Of a stretch of 64,000 bases of DNA, positions 48,879-56,698 are shown piece after piece. Source of the stretch: Bacteroides ovatus (GTDB lineage: Bacteria; Bacteroidota; Bacteroidia; Bacteroidales; Bacteroidaceae). Position 1 is the stretch's first letter. Every line of letters begins with the position of its first letter. The notes below the pieces were generated by a model. That model saw nothing but the letters and a program-made list of their open reading frames with translations, made no database searches and was not told the origin of the DNA. The DNA lies in NCBI RefSeq assembly GCF_001314995.1, contig NZ_CP012938.1, positions 3,596,001 to 3,660,000 on the forward strand. Direction: 5' to 3'. The position numbers and the translations under genes were made by a program.

Positions 48879-49949
48879 ATGAAAAAGAGTAGCATTTTAA
48901 TCCTCATAATCATTTGTCTATGCAGTTGTGGTAAATCTTCAAAGAAGGTTAGCATAACCGGGGAAATCAAAGGCCTGGGCACAGATACGCTTTATCTGTA
49001 TGGAATGGACGAATCATTCGACCGGATAGATACCATTTTCGCGAAGAACGATAAATTCTCTTATACAGCTTCAATAGACACCATTACTTCTGCCTTTTTA
49101 CTTATTGACAATCAGACAGAATATCCAATCTTCCTTGACAAAGGAAATCAGATCAAAATAAAAGGAGATATCAATCACCCGGAATATCTGGATATCAATG
49201 GTAATATATATAATGAAGAGTTTACAAACTTTCAGAAAGAACTAAATAGCCTGCCTACCCCATCCGAGAAAGATTTAGAGCAAAAAGCAGAAGAATTCAT
49301 CATGAAGCATCATTCTTCTTTTGTCAGCCTCTACTTGTTGGATAAATACTTTGTTCAGAAAGATTCGCCCGATTTCAACAAAATAAAGAAGCTAATTGAA
49401 GTCATGACAGGAATATTGCAAGACAAGCTGTATATTGAACAGCTCAACGAAGCCATCTCACTGTCAGAGAAAACAGAAACAGGCAAATATGCTCCCTTCT
49501 TCAGTCTATCTAACATAAAAGGAGAGAAAATTACCCGGTCATCAGAAGATTTCAAGAAAAAGAACTTGTTAATCAACTTTTGGGCTTCATGGGGAGATAG
49601 CATTTCCAATCACCAAAGCAATACCGAGTTAAAAGAGATCTATCAGAAATATAAGAAGAACAAACATATAGCCATGCTCGGTATCTCCCTTGATATGGAT
49701 AAACAAGAATGGCAGGATGCTATAAAACGTGATACGCTCAATTGGGAGCAAGTCTGTGATTTTGGCGGACTAAATTCCGAAGTAGCCAAACAATACGCCA
49801 TCAAGCAAGTTCCCAGCAACATTCTTCTGTCGGCAGACGGTAAGATTCTCGCGAAAAACCTCAAAGGAGAACAATTGAAGAAGAAAATTGAGGAAGTAGT
49901 CACTGCTGCTGAAGAAAAGGAAAAACAAGACAATAAGAAGAAAAAATAA
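48879..49949 (+). CDS. DUF4369 thioredoxin-fold lipoprotein lacking the CxxC motif
   Basis: This 356-residue lipoprotein (CLCSC, Cys17) has a DUF4369-like N-terminal domain (ITGEIKGLGTDTLYLYGMD) and a C-terminal TlpA/thioredoxin-like domain from about residue 203 (YAPFFSLSNIKGEKITRSSEDF). At the redox centre the sequence reads NFWASWGDSISNH, with Gly239 and Ile242 where resolving and attacking cysteines of WCxxC should be. The cis-Pro loop is kept (AIKQVPSNILLSADGKIL). So the fold is intact but disulfide chemistry is not possible at this site. It probably binds a partner or ligand instead. The Bacteroides family includes active and inactive members. Confidence 0.82.
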   Translation: MKKSSILILIIICLCSCGKSSKKVSITGEIKGLGTDTLYLYGMDESFDRIDTIFAKNDKFSYTASIDTITSAFLLIDNQTEYPIFLDKGNQIKIKGDINHPEYLDINGNIYNEEFTNFQKELNSLPTPSEKDLEQKAEEFIMKHHSSFVSLYLLDKYFVQKDSPDFNKIKKLIEVMTGILQDKLYIEQLNEAISLSEKTETGKYAPFFSLSNIKGEKITRSSEDFKKKNLLINFWASWGDSISNHQSNTELKEIYQKYKKNKHIAMLGISLDMDKQEWQDAIKRDTLNWEQVCDFGGLNSEVAKQYAIKQVPSNILLSADGKILAKNLKGEQLKKKIEEVVTAAEEKEKQDNKKKK

Positions 49950-49962
49950 TCAATAATCAAAC

Positions 49963-50886
49963 GTGTTAATTAAAGTATTCGGAGCGGCTGTTCAAGGGAT
50001 TGATGCAACACTCATCACAATCGAAGTTAACAGCTCGCGCGGCTGTATGTTCTATCTCGTCGGCCTTCCGGATTCTGCGGTCAAAGAAAGCCATCAACGT
50101 ATTATCTCCGCACTGCTGGTGAATGGTTATAAAATGCCCACTAGCAATATAGTAGTCAATATGGCACCAGCCGACATCCGTAAAGAGGGTTCAGCTTATG
50201 ACTTGCCTCTTGCCATCGGATTATTAGGAGCTAGCGAAACAATCTCTTCCGAGAAGTTTTCCCACTATTTGCTAATGGGCGAACTAAGTCTGGACGGAAG
50301 CATCCAACCTATCAAAGGTGCGCTTCCCATTGCTATCAAAGCTCGCGAGGATGGTTTCGAAGGACTAATCATTCCCCAACAAAACGCACGGGAAGCTGCT
50401 GTTGTCAATCAATTAAAAGTATATGGAGTCAGTAATATCAAGGAGGTCGTCGAGTTCTTCAATAATGAACGCGAATTAGAGCCGACTGTTGTCAATACAC
50501 GGGAAGAATTCTATCAACAGCAGACCAACTGTGACCTGGATTTTGCAGACGTAAAAGGACAAGAGAATGTAAAAAGGGCACTAGAAGTTGCGGCAGCCGG
50601 AGGACATAATTTAATAATGGTAGGCGCTCCGGGCAGCGGTAAATCAATGATGGCCAAACGCCTTCCTTCCATTCTTCCTCCTCTTTCACTGGGTGAAAGT
50701 TTAGAAACCACCAAGATACATTCAGTTGCCGGACAACTGAAACGCGGGTCCTCATTGATTTCCCAACGTCCATTCCGCGACCCACACCACACAATTTCCC
50801 AAGTGGCGATGGTTGGTGGAGGTAGTTTTCCACAACCGGGAGAAATCAGTCTGGCACATAATGGAGTACTTTTTTTAGATGAACTA
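49963..50886 (+). pseudogene. comM: comM/yifB Mg-chelatase-like ATPase, truncated by element insertion
   Basis: The GTG start at 49963 begins LIKVFGAAVQGIDATLITIEVNSSRG, the YifB/ComM opening. Domain order is normal: ribosomal S5-like N-terminal domain, then AAA+ core with Walker A MVGAPGSGKSMMAKRLPS and Walker B VLFLDEL. At about 50884-50888, inside Walker B, the family sequence (normally continuing PEF) stops and the frame reads 25 or so unrelated codons to a stop at 50964. About 200 of the usual 510 residues are missing. ComM is a branch-migration helicase for natural transformation in other bacteria. The rest of comM should lie at the far end of the element. Confidence 0.9.
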
Positions 50887-50964
50887 TTCTCAAAGCTATT
50901 TAACCATTGTATATTGTTATATATCAACTATTTAATCAGACAGAACAACCATTCAATCCAGTAA

Positions 50965-51285
50965 AATTCAGTTTCCGCACCGATGCAAGCCCAACAAAGC
51001 CTCACAATCGGTCAGCCTCTCATCTCAATTCCTGCTGTCTCCTTTGAAGAAGAAAAGTAAATTCCGACCTAGAGCACCCTCTCAACTCCAATATTCACAA
51101 TTTCAACCTAGTATTAGTTTACTCTCAATTACTATAGAGTTCTTTACAATACCAATTTCACAGATAGAGTTTCTATGAGAAGTAGCTGTTTCCAAATCAA
51201 TAGCAACGAAATCTAAGTTCCCCATATATGTCTTATATTATGTGAGATAATATAGCAAGATTATGTTTGATTCTGATTATATATG
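50965..51285. other. Left-end gap of the element
   Basis: I see no gene in this 320-base stretch between the truncated comM frame and the first element gene. It contains short related motifs (ACTATAGAGTTC near 51131, GATAGAGTTTCTATG near 51164) but no clear hairpin or promoter. Confidence 0.5.
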
Positions 51286-51981
51286 CTATACTTCTTTATA
51301 ATTGGGTAGCTCTAATAAAGTGCGAAGAAGTTCATCTTTATTCCTATCCTCATCTTTAATATGTTCTTCTAATCCTTTAATATTGGATTCTACAAGTTCA
51401 TTACATATATCCTTCTGCACTTCCTTTAGCATATCTAAGCTGATTAAAGTTCTCATCTCAAATATATTAACATCCTCTAGTGGACTACCTAGTGTTATGA
51501 ATTTATCAAAAACGAATATGTAGTTATCGGGATATTTGTCATACCGTATCATTGCTCCTACACTGAAACGCGCTTCATTCTCGAAGAATTTCATTATAAC
51601 ATCTAGTTTATTGCCATGTTTACGTTTAAGAATCCTATCTCTATATCTATCAAAGAAATGTGGTATATATGCACCGTTCTTACCTATTTTAATAATGGTG
51701 CTAGGACAGGTCACTACATATATGCCTTCCGGTTGGCGGTAACATCTTGCAATTAATGGTATAAACTTATGCTTCCAGTATGCATTAAAGCTATATCTGA
51801 TAATATATATATGACCTGTGTTGGTGGTAATCTTTATAGGTTTAAAAGTGAAATGGTCTATTCCTTTGGTCTGTATATACTTTAGGTATCTATCCTTCAT
51901 TCCGAAGAAGTCTACTTCCCTTTCTCGGAGATATTCTTCATAATCTATCTTATATTCATCAAGGACTTTTGTGTACAGCAT
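51286..51981 (-). CDS. Unknown 231-residue element protein
   Basis: I do not recognise this family. The protein is basic in the middle (FDRYRDRILKRKHGNKLD) and acidic at the end (GLEEHIKDEDRNKDELL). It has no signal peptide or membrane segment and should be cytoplasmic. There is a beta-strand-rich core (FKPIKITTNTGHIYIIRYSFNAYW, CPSTIIKIGKNGAYIPHFFDRY) and a helical C-terminus. GAYIPHFFDRYRDR could form a nucleic-acid-binding or enzyme loop, but that is speculation. A palindromic hairpin lies between it and the upstream gene on the same strand, so it may be transcribed separately. Confidence 0.65.
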   Translation of the reverse strand: MLYTKVLDEYKIDYEEYLREREVDFFGMKDRYLKYIQTKGIDHFTFKPIKITTNTGHIYIIRYSFNAYWKHKFIPLIARCYRQPEGIYVVTCPSTIIKIGKNGAYIPHFFDRYRDRILKRKHGNKLDVIMKFFENEARFSVGAMIRYDKYPDNYIFVFDKFITLGSPLEDVNIFEMRTLISLDMLKEVQKDICNELVESNIKGLEEHIKDEDRNKDELLRTLLELPNYKEV

Positions 51982-52001
51982 AACCTATTACTATTAACTA
52001 G

Positions 52002-52026
52002 AAAGGGTATCCAAATGGATACCCTA
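52002..52026 (-). terminator. Palindromic hairpin after the 81-residue gene
   Basis: AGGGTATCC / GGATACCCT with a four-base loop at 52002-52026, followed on the minus strand by TTC. Related AAGGGTATC-type hairpins end two other transcripts of the element (57898 and 58104). Confidence 0.65.
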
Positions 52027-52045
52027 AAGTGTTTACTTAGTAGTA

Positions 52046-52291
52046 TTAATTAGTAGAAGAATCTAAAATAGCTTGTAGTATGTCTGTTGGAATATCTTTA
52101 AGAAGCTTCTTCTGGTTCTCTAATTTGAGTTCCTTGCAGTTCTTAATCCATTCCTCGTACTTCTCGATTTGCCTGTCACACCAACAAACCATATCAGCCG
52201 GTGTTGCAGTATTACCAAACCAAGAGCCATACAAATCAAATAATTCTTCACGACTTAACACTACACAAGTTGCTTCATTCTGATTCTCCAT
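52046..52291 (-). CDS. Unknown 81-residue element protein
   Basis: This is a small acidic-to-neutral cytoplasmic protein with EELFDLYGSWFGNTATPADMVCW in the first half and a predicted coiled helix in the second (IEKYEEWIKNCKELKLENQKKLL), ending in DIPTDILQAILDSS. I know no family for it. It is preceded by a good minus-strand promoter (52439-52468) and a structured leader of about 140 bases, and followed by a hairpin, so it looks like a separately controlled gene. Confidence 0.6.
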   Translation of the reverse strand: MENQNEATCVVLSREELFDLYGSWFGNTATPADMVCWCDRQIEKYEEWIKNCKELKLENQKKLLKDIPTDILQAILDSSTN

Positions 52292-52438
52292 AATGATAAA
52301 TTAATTAGGGTAAATAAATTAACCTTTAAATCTACTCAAAGGCTTGCCGTTCCTTACGGTATTAGTCCATAAGTTGTTTACAAGTAAACGAACATAAAGC
52401 GCAATTAAGCCATTATGGTATCTCTAAATGAAACGCCA

Positions 52439-52468
52439 CAAATGTACAAATATATTTTAAATAAGCAA
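52439..52468 (-). promoter_or_regulatory. Minus-strand promoter with structured leader
   Basis: On the minus strand TTG (52468-52466), 19 bases, then TACATTTG (52446-52439) match the Bacteroides -33/-7 layout. The transcript would reach the ATG at 52291 after about 140 bases. The leader contains three successive small hairpins: GTTTACTTGTAAAC, CCGTAAGGAACGG and CCTTTGAGTAGATTTAAAGG. This suggests post-transcriptional control. Confidence 0.55.
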
Positions 52469-53200
52469 TCAAGTCTAATATAATTTATGCTATAAATTAA
52501 TGTGTTATTGTAGATATATATCATAATGGTCTTGAATGATAGTATGGAACTAGGTATATATTCATAGTAGTTATAATACTTTATAATACTACAGTATCTT
52601 ATAGTAATACAGCATACTAATAGACTGTAGTAATCTATATACATTCTATCAATGTCTTTATAACTAGAATTTGCCTGTTGTCATACTGTAAATATCCAAT
52701 AAGGTGAACGCAAGTGGGACAGAACTGTTGAGAGTTTGACTTATTACACTCCGAACGGTTCTGTCTCATTTTTCGGAGATTCATGGCTGCAAGCACTCTC
52801 ACGTGTGTTTATCCATGCGGACGAGAGCGGAGAGGTGAATACGCAACGCTAACATTCCCTACGGCTTGTCAATCTTGAAATGACCGCTCCGTTTATCTTC
52901 CAGACTTGCCACCATAAATCTAATTCGTTTCAAATGAGTGGGCTGACCTATCCGGCACTTGGAATTTGAGACTGTGACATATCAGAGACACAATAATTTA
53001 CATCGGGCTTTGAACTGCCGACTGATACGCCCAGAAGTGAAAAATAATTCAAGGCAAGACGTGCACTGTTCACCTGCACACCGTAAATCAGAGCAAGATT
53101 CGTTTTCAAGTTCCGAATCAGTTTCCAAGCTAGCAGAAAAGAGCATATCTTCACTTCATAAGGCTCTCAACATAAAGTTTTAAGAAAGTTTACGAAGCGT
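52469..53200. other. Gene-less stretch with a G+C-richer patch and frame remnants
   Basis: No complete gene is seen. From about 52700 to 53220 the base composition is visibly richer in G+C than the flanks. On the minus strand two short frames read like the ends of real proteins: one ending SDMSQSQIPSAG at 52948 and one ending KRSGHFKIDKP at about 52857, the second overlapping the first in another frame. They may be remnants of a broken gene. A hairpin repeat related to the one at 58869 lies at 52716-52767. Confidence 0.45.
52716..52782. repeat. Hairpin repeat copy A
   Basis: GGGACAGAACTGTT (52716-52729) and AACGGTTCTGTCTC (52754-52767) form a stem with two mismatches, followed by ATTTTTCGGA. 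The same layout with about 70 percent matching bases recurs at 58869-58936, so this is one of two diverged copies. Confidence 0.6.
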
Positions 53201-53231
53201 TTTGGCACCTCACCGAAGTGCAGTATCTTTG
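53201..53231 (+). promoter_or_regulatory. Consensus Bacteroides promoter
   Basis: TTTG at 53201-53204, 19 bases, then TATCTTTG at 53224-53231: an excellent -33/-7 pair. It should start transcription near 53238, giving a leader of about 120 bases before the 63-residue gene. Confidence 0.75.
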
Positions 53232-53245
53232 CACTACCAACATGA

Positions 53246-53327
53246 GATAAGGGTGGTATCACTGAAACTACTAAATTACCCACTTGAAACATATCTGAAT
53301 ATACCTACCGATTCAATCCACCTTATC
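53246..53327 (+). promoter_or_regulatory. Closed leader hairpin of the 63-residue gene
   Basis: GATAAGGGTGG at 53246-53256 pairs with CCACCTTATC at 53318-53327 (10 pairs, one bulged base), enclosing about 60 bases. It lies wholly in the leader between the promoter and the ATG at 53357 and may control translation or transcript stability. Confidence 0.5.
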
Positions 53328-53356
53328 TTGCCAGATTACCTATTTAATAATTATTC

Positions 53357-53548
53357 ATGGTACTAAGAATGAGTGAGGAAACAGAACTTACATTCAAACA
53401 GTTACGTGAGCTTGCATTAGCCCACCATATAGCAGATAATAGAACGATGATTGGAATATGGGCTAAGCTCAATGGATATTCCAAGAGACGCAAGCAGAGA
53501 GATAACAAGGTTTACACCGTTTACATCAAGATGAATAATGATACATGA
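53357..53548 (+). CDS. Small basic HTH-like protein, 63 residues
   Basis: The protein has a predicted helical pair, FKQLRELALAHHIADNRTMIGIWAKLNGYSKRR, that looks like a small DNA-binding helix-turn-helix, and a basic C-terminus ending in a strand (NKVYTVYIKM). Another start is possible four codons in. It has its own promoter, leader hairpin and terminator and is followed by the iteron block. A role in copy control or regulation of the adjacent replication-like genes is possible but only inferred from position. Confidence 0.6.
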   Translation: MVLRMSEETELTFKQLRELALAHHIADNRTMIGIWAKLNGYSKRRKQRDNKVYTVYIKMNNDT

Positions 53549-53561
53549 ATAACTTCTAATG

Positions 53562-53593
53562 AAGGGAGGACAGTAATACTGGTTCTCCCTTTT
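53562..53593 (+). terminator. Intrinsic terminator after the 63-residue gene
   Basis: AAGGGAG (53562-53568) and CTCCCTT (53585-53591) enclose an inner CAGT/ACTG stem, followed by TT. Confidence 0.75.
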
Positions 53594-53889
53594 ACCGTTA
53601 ATAAGTAAGCATACTAGACAGGGTATGTATTTGCAACTAATCATCTAATTAGTATCACTATCTACTAATGTGCTTGCTAATACAGCAAAGTTATGTGCTG
53701 AAATATTGATATTGCCAGATTATAAGGGTGTGCTTATTCCCCCTTTAGCGGTGTGCTTAATCCCCTTTTGGAGCGTGCTTATTCACCCCCTGTCTATACT
53801 CCTAGATACTACACTCCATACAGCCATACTGTAAAGTTCTGACGAACTTTCAGTAGGTGGGATAAGTAGGATATATAAATCAATAATAT
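53594..53889. other. Origin-like gap with iterons and small hairpins
   Basis: This gap contains no gene. It has ACTAAT/ATTAGT (near 53637-53655), CAGCA/TGCTG near 53680, the three iterons (53728-53791) and a perfect 7-base hairpin AAAGTTC/GAACTTT with loop TGAC at 53833-53850, 40 bases before the next ATG. The layout resembles a small plasmid replication origin. Confidence 0.5.
53728..53791 (+). repeat. Three 22-bp iterons
   Basis: GTGTGCTTATTCCCCC at 53728, GTGTGCTTAATCCCC at 53751 and GCGTGCTTATTCACCCCC at 53773 are three direct copies spaced 23 and 22 bases. Direct repeats one or two helical turns apart ahead of a DNA-binding protein gene are the hallmark of iteron-controlled replication origins; that role here is inference. 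Confidence 0.7.
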
Positions 53890-54072
53890 ATGTGGCATTA
53901 TAATAATAATTTATATGAGAAGCTAAGCGAACTAAGGAAAGTGAACAGACTAAGTTCCACTAAAATGAGATTCTTGTTAAAGACCAATCAGATTATTTTG
54001 ATTAACCATATTGAGCGTTTGCCTTATGAAAGACACGAAACTTCCATTCAAGGAGTACACAGTTATGAGTAA
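53890..54072 (+). CDS. Small basic protein coupled to the winged-helix gene
   Basis: This 60-residue basic protein (MWHYNNNLYEKLSELRKVNRLSSTKMRFLL...) has no known family to me. Its stop overlaps the ATG of the next gene as ATGAGTAA (54065-54072), a classic coupling arrangement, which is the main support that it is translated. It lies just after the iterons and a perfect 7-base hairpin, so it may act as a leader peptide setting expression of the downstream gene, or as a copy-control protein. Confidence 0.5.
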   Translation: MWHYNNNLYEKLSELRKVNRLSSTKMRFLLKTNQIILINHIERLPYERHETSIQGVHSYE

Positions 54073-54838
54073 TAATCTGATTCAGAATCTAAACTGTTCA
54101 GATGTGTACAGGACTTATACCTTGCTATTGACAGCAGATAAAGATTCTTTGGAAACCAATACCACATTAAAACAGCTTGCAGGGTTTGTAGGGGAAGAAC
54201 TGGATAATTACAAGAAGAGTAAAAGTACATTATCCTTCAATGACAAATTAAGGGCTACAGGCGAGGTTATTATACGTGATATAGATTCCAAACAGAAGGA
54301 CAGGCATTGGACTATGTACAAATTCAACCAAGTAGAGCCAGGCAATTATAGAAGAATTGGCAGAGAGTTCTACGATACTTACAATACTTTAGATTTGAAG
54401 CTAAGAGGATTCATATTAAAACTATTCAGTGTAACAGAGCCGCATAGTTATGTTATCAAATTATCATCCATAAGGAAATTGAAGGAGCTTATTCACATGG
54501 GACATAGCACTATTAGTCGGTATATAGAGCAGTTAAAGGATTTGGATTTATTGGATGAAATTGGTGACTGTCTGATTCTAAAGGTCAAAGGCTTAATAAT
54601 AGACCAGCCTAAAGATAAGCAAGTAAAGAAACTAATTGCCATGTTCGACCACATGATAGACTTCAACGAAGGCAATAACAAACCATTATCCAGAGAATGT
54701 ATGATTTATAAGAAGTATAAGGAGAATGGATTTAAAGATGTCAAGAATATCCACGCTTTTATGAAGTCAATACAAGCAGGTACAGTAGGAAGAAAGCGAC
54801 CTGTTAAGGAAGATATACCTTATGAGATTATTCTGTAG
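54065..54838 (+). CDS. Winged-helix DNA-binding protein, replication-initiator-like
   Basis: The protein has 257 residues from the ATG at 54065; an in-frame ATG at 54026 would add 13 residues. The C-terminal half shows a winged helix: YVIKLSSIRKLKELIHMGHSTISRYIEQLKDLDLLDEIGDCLIL, with recognition helix HSTISRYIEQL. The N-terminal half (NCSDVYRTYTLLLTADKDSLETNTTLKQLAGFVGEEL) could be a second helical domain with HTH character. Two winged-helix-like domains, size and placement behind iterons fit a Rep-type initiator, but I do not see a definitive Rep family motif; a transcriptional regulator is the alternative. A terminator follows. Confidence 0.6.
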   Translation: MSNNLIQNLNCSDVYRTYTLLLTADKDSLETNTTLKQLAGFVGEELDNYKKSKSTLSFNDKLRATGEVIIRDIDSKQKDRHWTMYKFNQVEPGNYRRIGREFYDTYNTLDLKLRGFILKLFSVTEPHSYVIKLSSIRKLKELIHMGHSTISRYIEQLKDLDLLDEIGDCLILKVKGLIIDQPKDKQVKKLIAMFDHMIDFNEGNNKPLSRECMIYKKYKENGFKDVKNIHAFMKSIQAGTVGRKRPVKEDIPYEIIL

Positions 54839-54855
54839 TTAGTTTGTAAGCAATA

Positions 54856-54892
54856 AAGCTCCAGACCATTAAACGGGTTTGGGGCTTTTTAT
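54856..54892 (+). terminator. Intrinsic terminator
   Basis: AAGCTCCAGACC and GGTTTGGGGCTT form a 12-pair stem (two wobble pairs) around ATTAAACG, followed by TTTTT. It closes the winged-helix gene and faces the end of the minus-strand cassette. Confidence 0.85.
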
Positions 54893-55039
54893 GTATATCC
54901 CCAACTCAAAAATATAGATACTTAAAATTCATACCCCCGCCCCTTTTATTGAGGAAGTGTTTTCTATTTGGAGTTTATGCTTTGATAAAGTGAAATATTT
55001 AATCTATTAATCCCCTAAAATAACAATTCATACTTATTT

Positions 55040-55447
55040 TTAGTGATTTGGAGATAAGTGCAAGAGAAATTTAACAGACGAATGAATATTCTTACCGTTT
55101 TCTTTAGCAGGTTGCCATTGGGGCATATTGAGTAGTGTATATAATAAAATAGAATCATTATGCGAATGTTGAACTACGTCTATTAACGTAGCTTGTTTAA
55201 CAAATCCCAAACTATCAATCTTTACACAAATTTTGTATGTATATCGTTCCATTTCATCCTGTAAACACAAGTTCTTACCTAAATAGTCTATTACAGATAA
55301 GTATTCCTCTGTTTGAAAAAACGCAGGTGTAAATATATTCCCTAAAGCAACAGGAGAGCTTATTTTCTTTGTTGTACATGACAGGATTGATACAATAACT
55401 ATCAATTGTAATCCTAATATCCAGAATCTTTTACCCGTTAATTCCAT
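55040..55447 (-). CDS. Lipoprotein with TonB C-terminal-like domain
   Basis: The 135-residue protein starts MELTGKRFWILGLQLIVIVS and has a lipobox-like SILSC at about residue 24. The second half, YTYKICVKIDSLGFVKQATLID through LLNMPQWQPAKENGKNIHSSVKFLLHL, follows the TonB_C pattern (P.W.PA..NGK...S..F). It lacks the proline-rich spacer and inner-membrane anchor of a working TonB, so energy transduction is unlikely; it may bind or mimic. It overlaps the preceding gene by 10 bases and shares with it and the next one the N-terminal M-x-LT-x-K-x-x-W signature. No known family for the cassette comes to mind. Confidence 0.65.
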   Translation of the reverse strand: MELTGKRFWILGLQLIVIVSILSCTTKKISSPVALGNIFTPAFFQTEEYLSVIDYLGKNLCLQDEMERYTYKICVKIDSLGFVKQATLIDVVQHSHNDSILLYTLLNMPQWQPAKENGKNIHSSVKFLLHLSPNH

Positions 55448-55830
55448 ATATTATATCGTTTTTGGATATAGTAACAACACCCACATATTAATACAGCAGA
55501 TAGCAATGTATTAAAAATATTCATTGTTGTAAACATGAGCCATGTCATTGCATCCCCACAGTCATAGACTTCTATTTGCATTAAACATGTGAACAAAATG
55601 TTTATGGAGAAAAATGTAAGTAAAGCCAACTTCCACCAAGAATTGCCTTTGTAAAATAACCATGCAATAATACTACCCAATAAGTATGAGCATAGATAGG
55701 TTGGAATAACAGAACCCTCTATCAGCCAAGTAATTTCCATGAATGAAAGAGGATGAAGTAACATCGCAATTATACAACAAAGTAATATTATACCCTCATA
55801 CTTCCAGATATTTTTATCAGTTAGTTTCAT
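55438..55830 (-). CDS. Four-helix membrane protein of the MxLTxK cassette
   Basis: This 130-residue protein has four likely membrane helices (GIILLCCIIAMLLHPLSF, IPTYLCSYLLGSIIAWLFY, LALLTFFSINILFTCLM, IFNTLLSAVLICGCCYYI). It starts MKLTDKNIWKYEGI. The central YLLGSIIAWLFYKGNSWWKL closely matches LLGSIIAWKVYKNNGVWKL of the next protein, so the two are paralogues. It overlaps both neighbours by a few bases, giving a tight three-gene operon. Function unknown. Confidence 0.65.
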   Translation of the reverse strand: MKLTDKNIWKYEGIILLCCIIAMLLHPLSFMEITWLIEGSVIPTYLCSYLLGSIIAWLFYKGNSWWKLALLTFFSINILFTCLMQIEVYDCGDAMTWLMFTTMNIFNTLLSAVLICGCCYYIQKRYNIWN

Positions 55831-56216
55831 AGCCTTAAGATTCTTTTAGCCCCAAATACAAGAATAATTATTGGAAATATGGAACACAAGCACCAATAAA
55901 GAAGTCCGTTTGCAAATAACATAAATAAATTTCCATAGGGATTGGGATATACAACTCTTAGTATCATGTCGATAGTACAATATATAATGGTGGAGAACAA
56001 GAAAACGTAACAGAGCAGTTTCCAAACACCATTATTTTTATAAACTTTCCAAGCTATTATACTACCTAGTAAACAACTTAATGTATAGAATACAACAATG
56101 CTTGGTATTTGTGAAATACATATACCAAAATTCAAAGCATACAAATATGAAGATAAGATACCGCATATTAACATTATGCCTTCAAACCACCACAATCTTT
56201 TGTCTGTTAGTTTCAT
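55827..56216 (-). CDS. Four-helix membrane protein, paralogue (first of the cassette)
   Basis: The 129-residue protein begins MKLTDKRLWWFEGIMLICGIL and has four predicted membrane helices. With the next gene it shares the N-terminal signature and the LLGSIIAW.VYK.N..WKL segment. Stop and start overlap by 4 bases with the downstream gene. The three genes read away from the winged-helix gene and are flanked by the 14-base direct repeat TATGCTTTGATAAA at 54976 and 56410. A membrane-sited immunity or phage-exclusion role is conceivable; nothing in the sequence proves it. Confidence 0.65.
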   Translation of the reverse strand: MKLTDKRLWWFEGIMLICGILSSYLYALNFGICISQIPSIVVFYTLSCLLGSIIAWKVYKNNGVWKLLCYVFLFSTIIYCTIDMILRVVYPNPYGNLFMLFANGLLYWCLCSIFPIIILVFGAKRILRL

Positions 56217-56698
56217 TTATTGCTTTCCCTTATGTAATAAGAATTCATTTAATATCTAACACACAAATATAGTACATTTATTGGAAAAGAACTAAGCCAA
56301 ACTGTTCTAAATCAAAATAAAAAACACAGTACTTATTTGGGCATATAGATAGAATACCTACTATTATTCCCCTCTCTTTAATTTTAGAAAATCCATCTTA
56401 TTGAGATACTATGCTTTGATAAAATGGATTTATTAGTCAGACAGTGAGCATGAGGTATATATTATGCACTCTATAGCGGTGTAACTACTCTACACCCCCT
56501 TACCCATTATTAGGAAAAATGAAAGGATTACATGAATTGCTATTCAGCCCACAAACCTTTTGAACTTCTGAAATGTGCGGACTTATCAACGATTTGTATA
56601 TGTCTACATATAAAGATGCACAAAGGAAAGTGAATGAATAGTACTTCATGTCAAGCCCTCATTTTGTCCTTAAATACACTATTTACTAATCTATTATT
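56217..56698. other. Gap upstream of the membrane cassette
   Basis: No gene is visible in this 480-base stretch. It holds the second copy of TATGCTTTGATAAA (56410-56423) within a hairpin whose arms are AAATCCAT (56389-56396) and ATGGATTT (56424-56431). Confidence 0.5.

Noticed and set aside
49963..50964. comM truncation as a simple frameshift
   Set aside because: No reading frame after 50886 continues the ComM sequence, and base composition changes at the same point, so insertion fits better than a frameshift.
52405..52644. 79-codon frame on the minus strand
   Set aside because: Its product is an AT-rich run of Tyr/Ile with no pattern and overlaps the promoter at 52439-52468.
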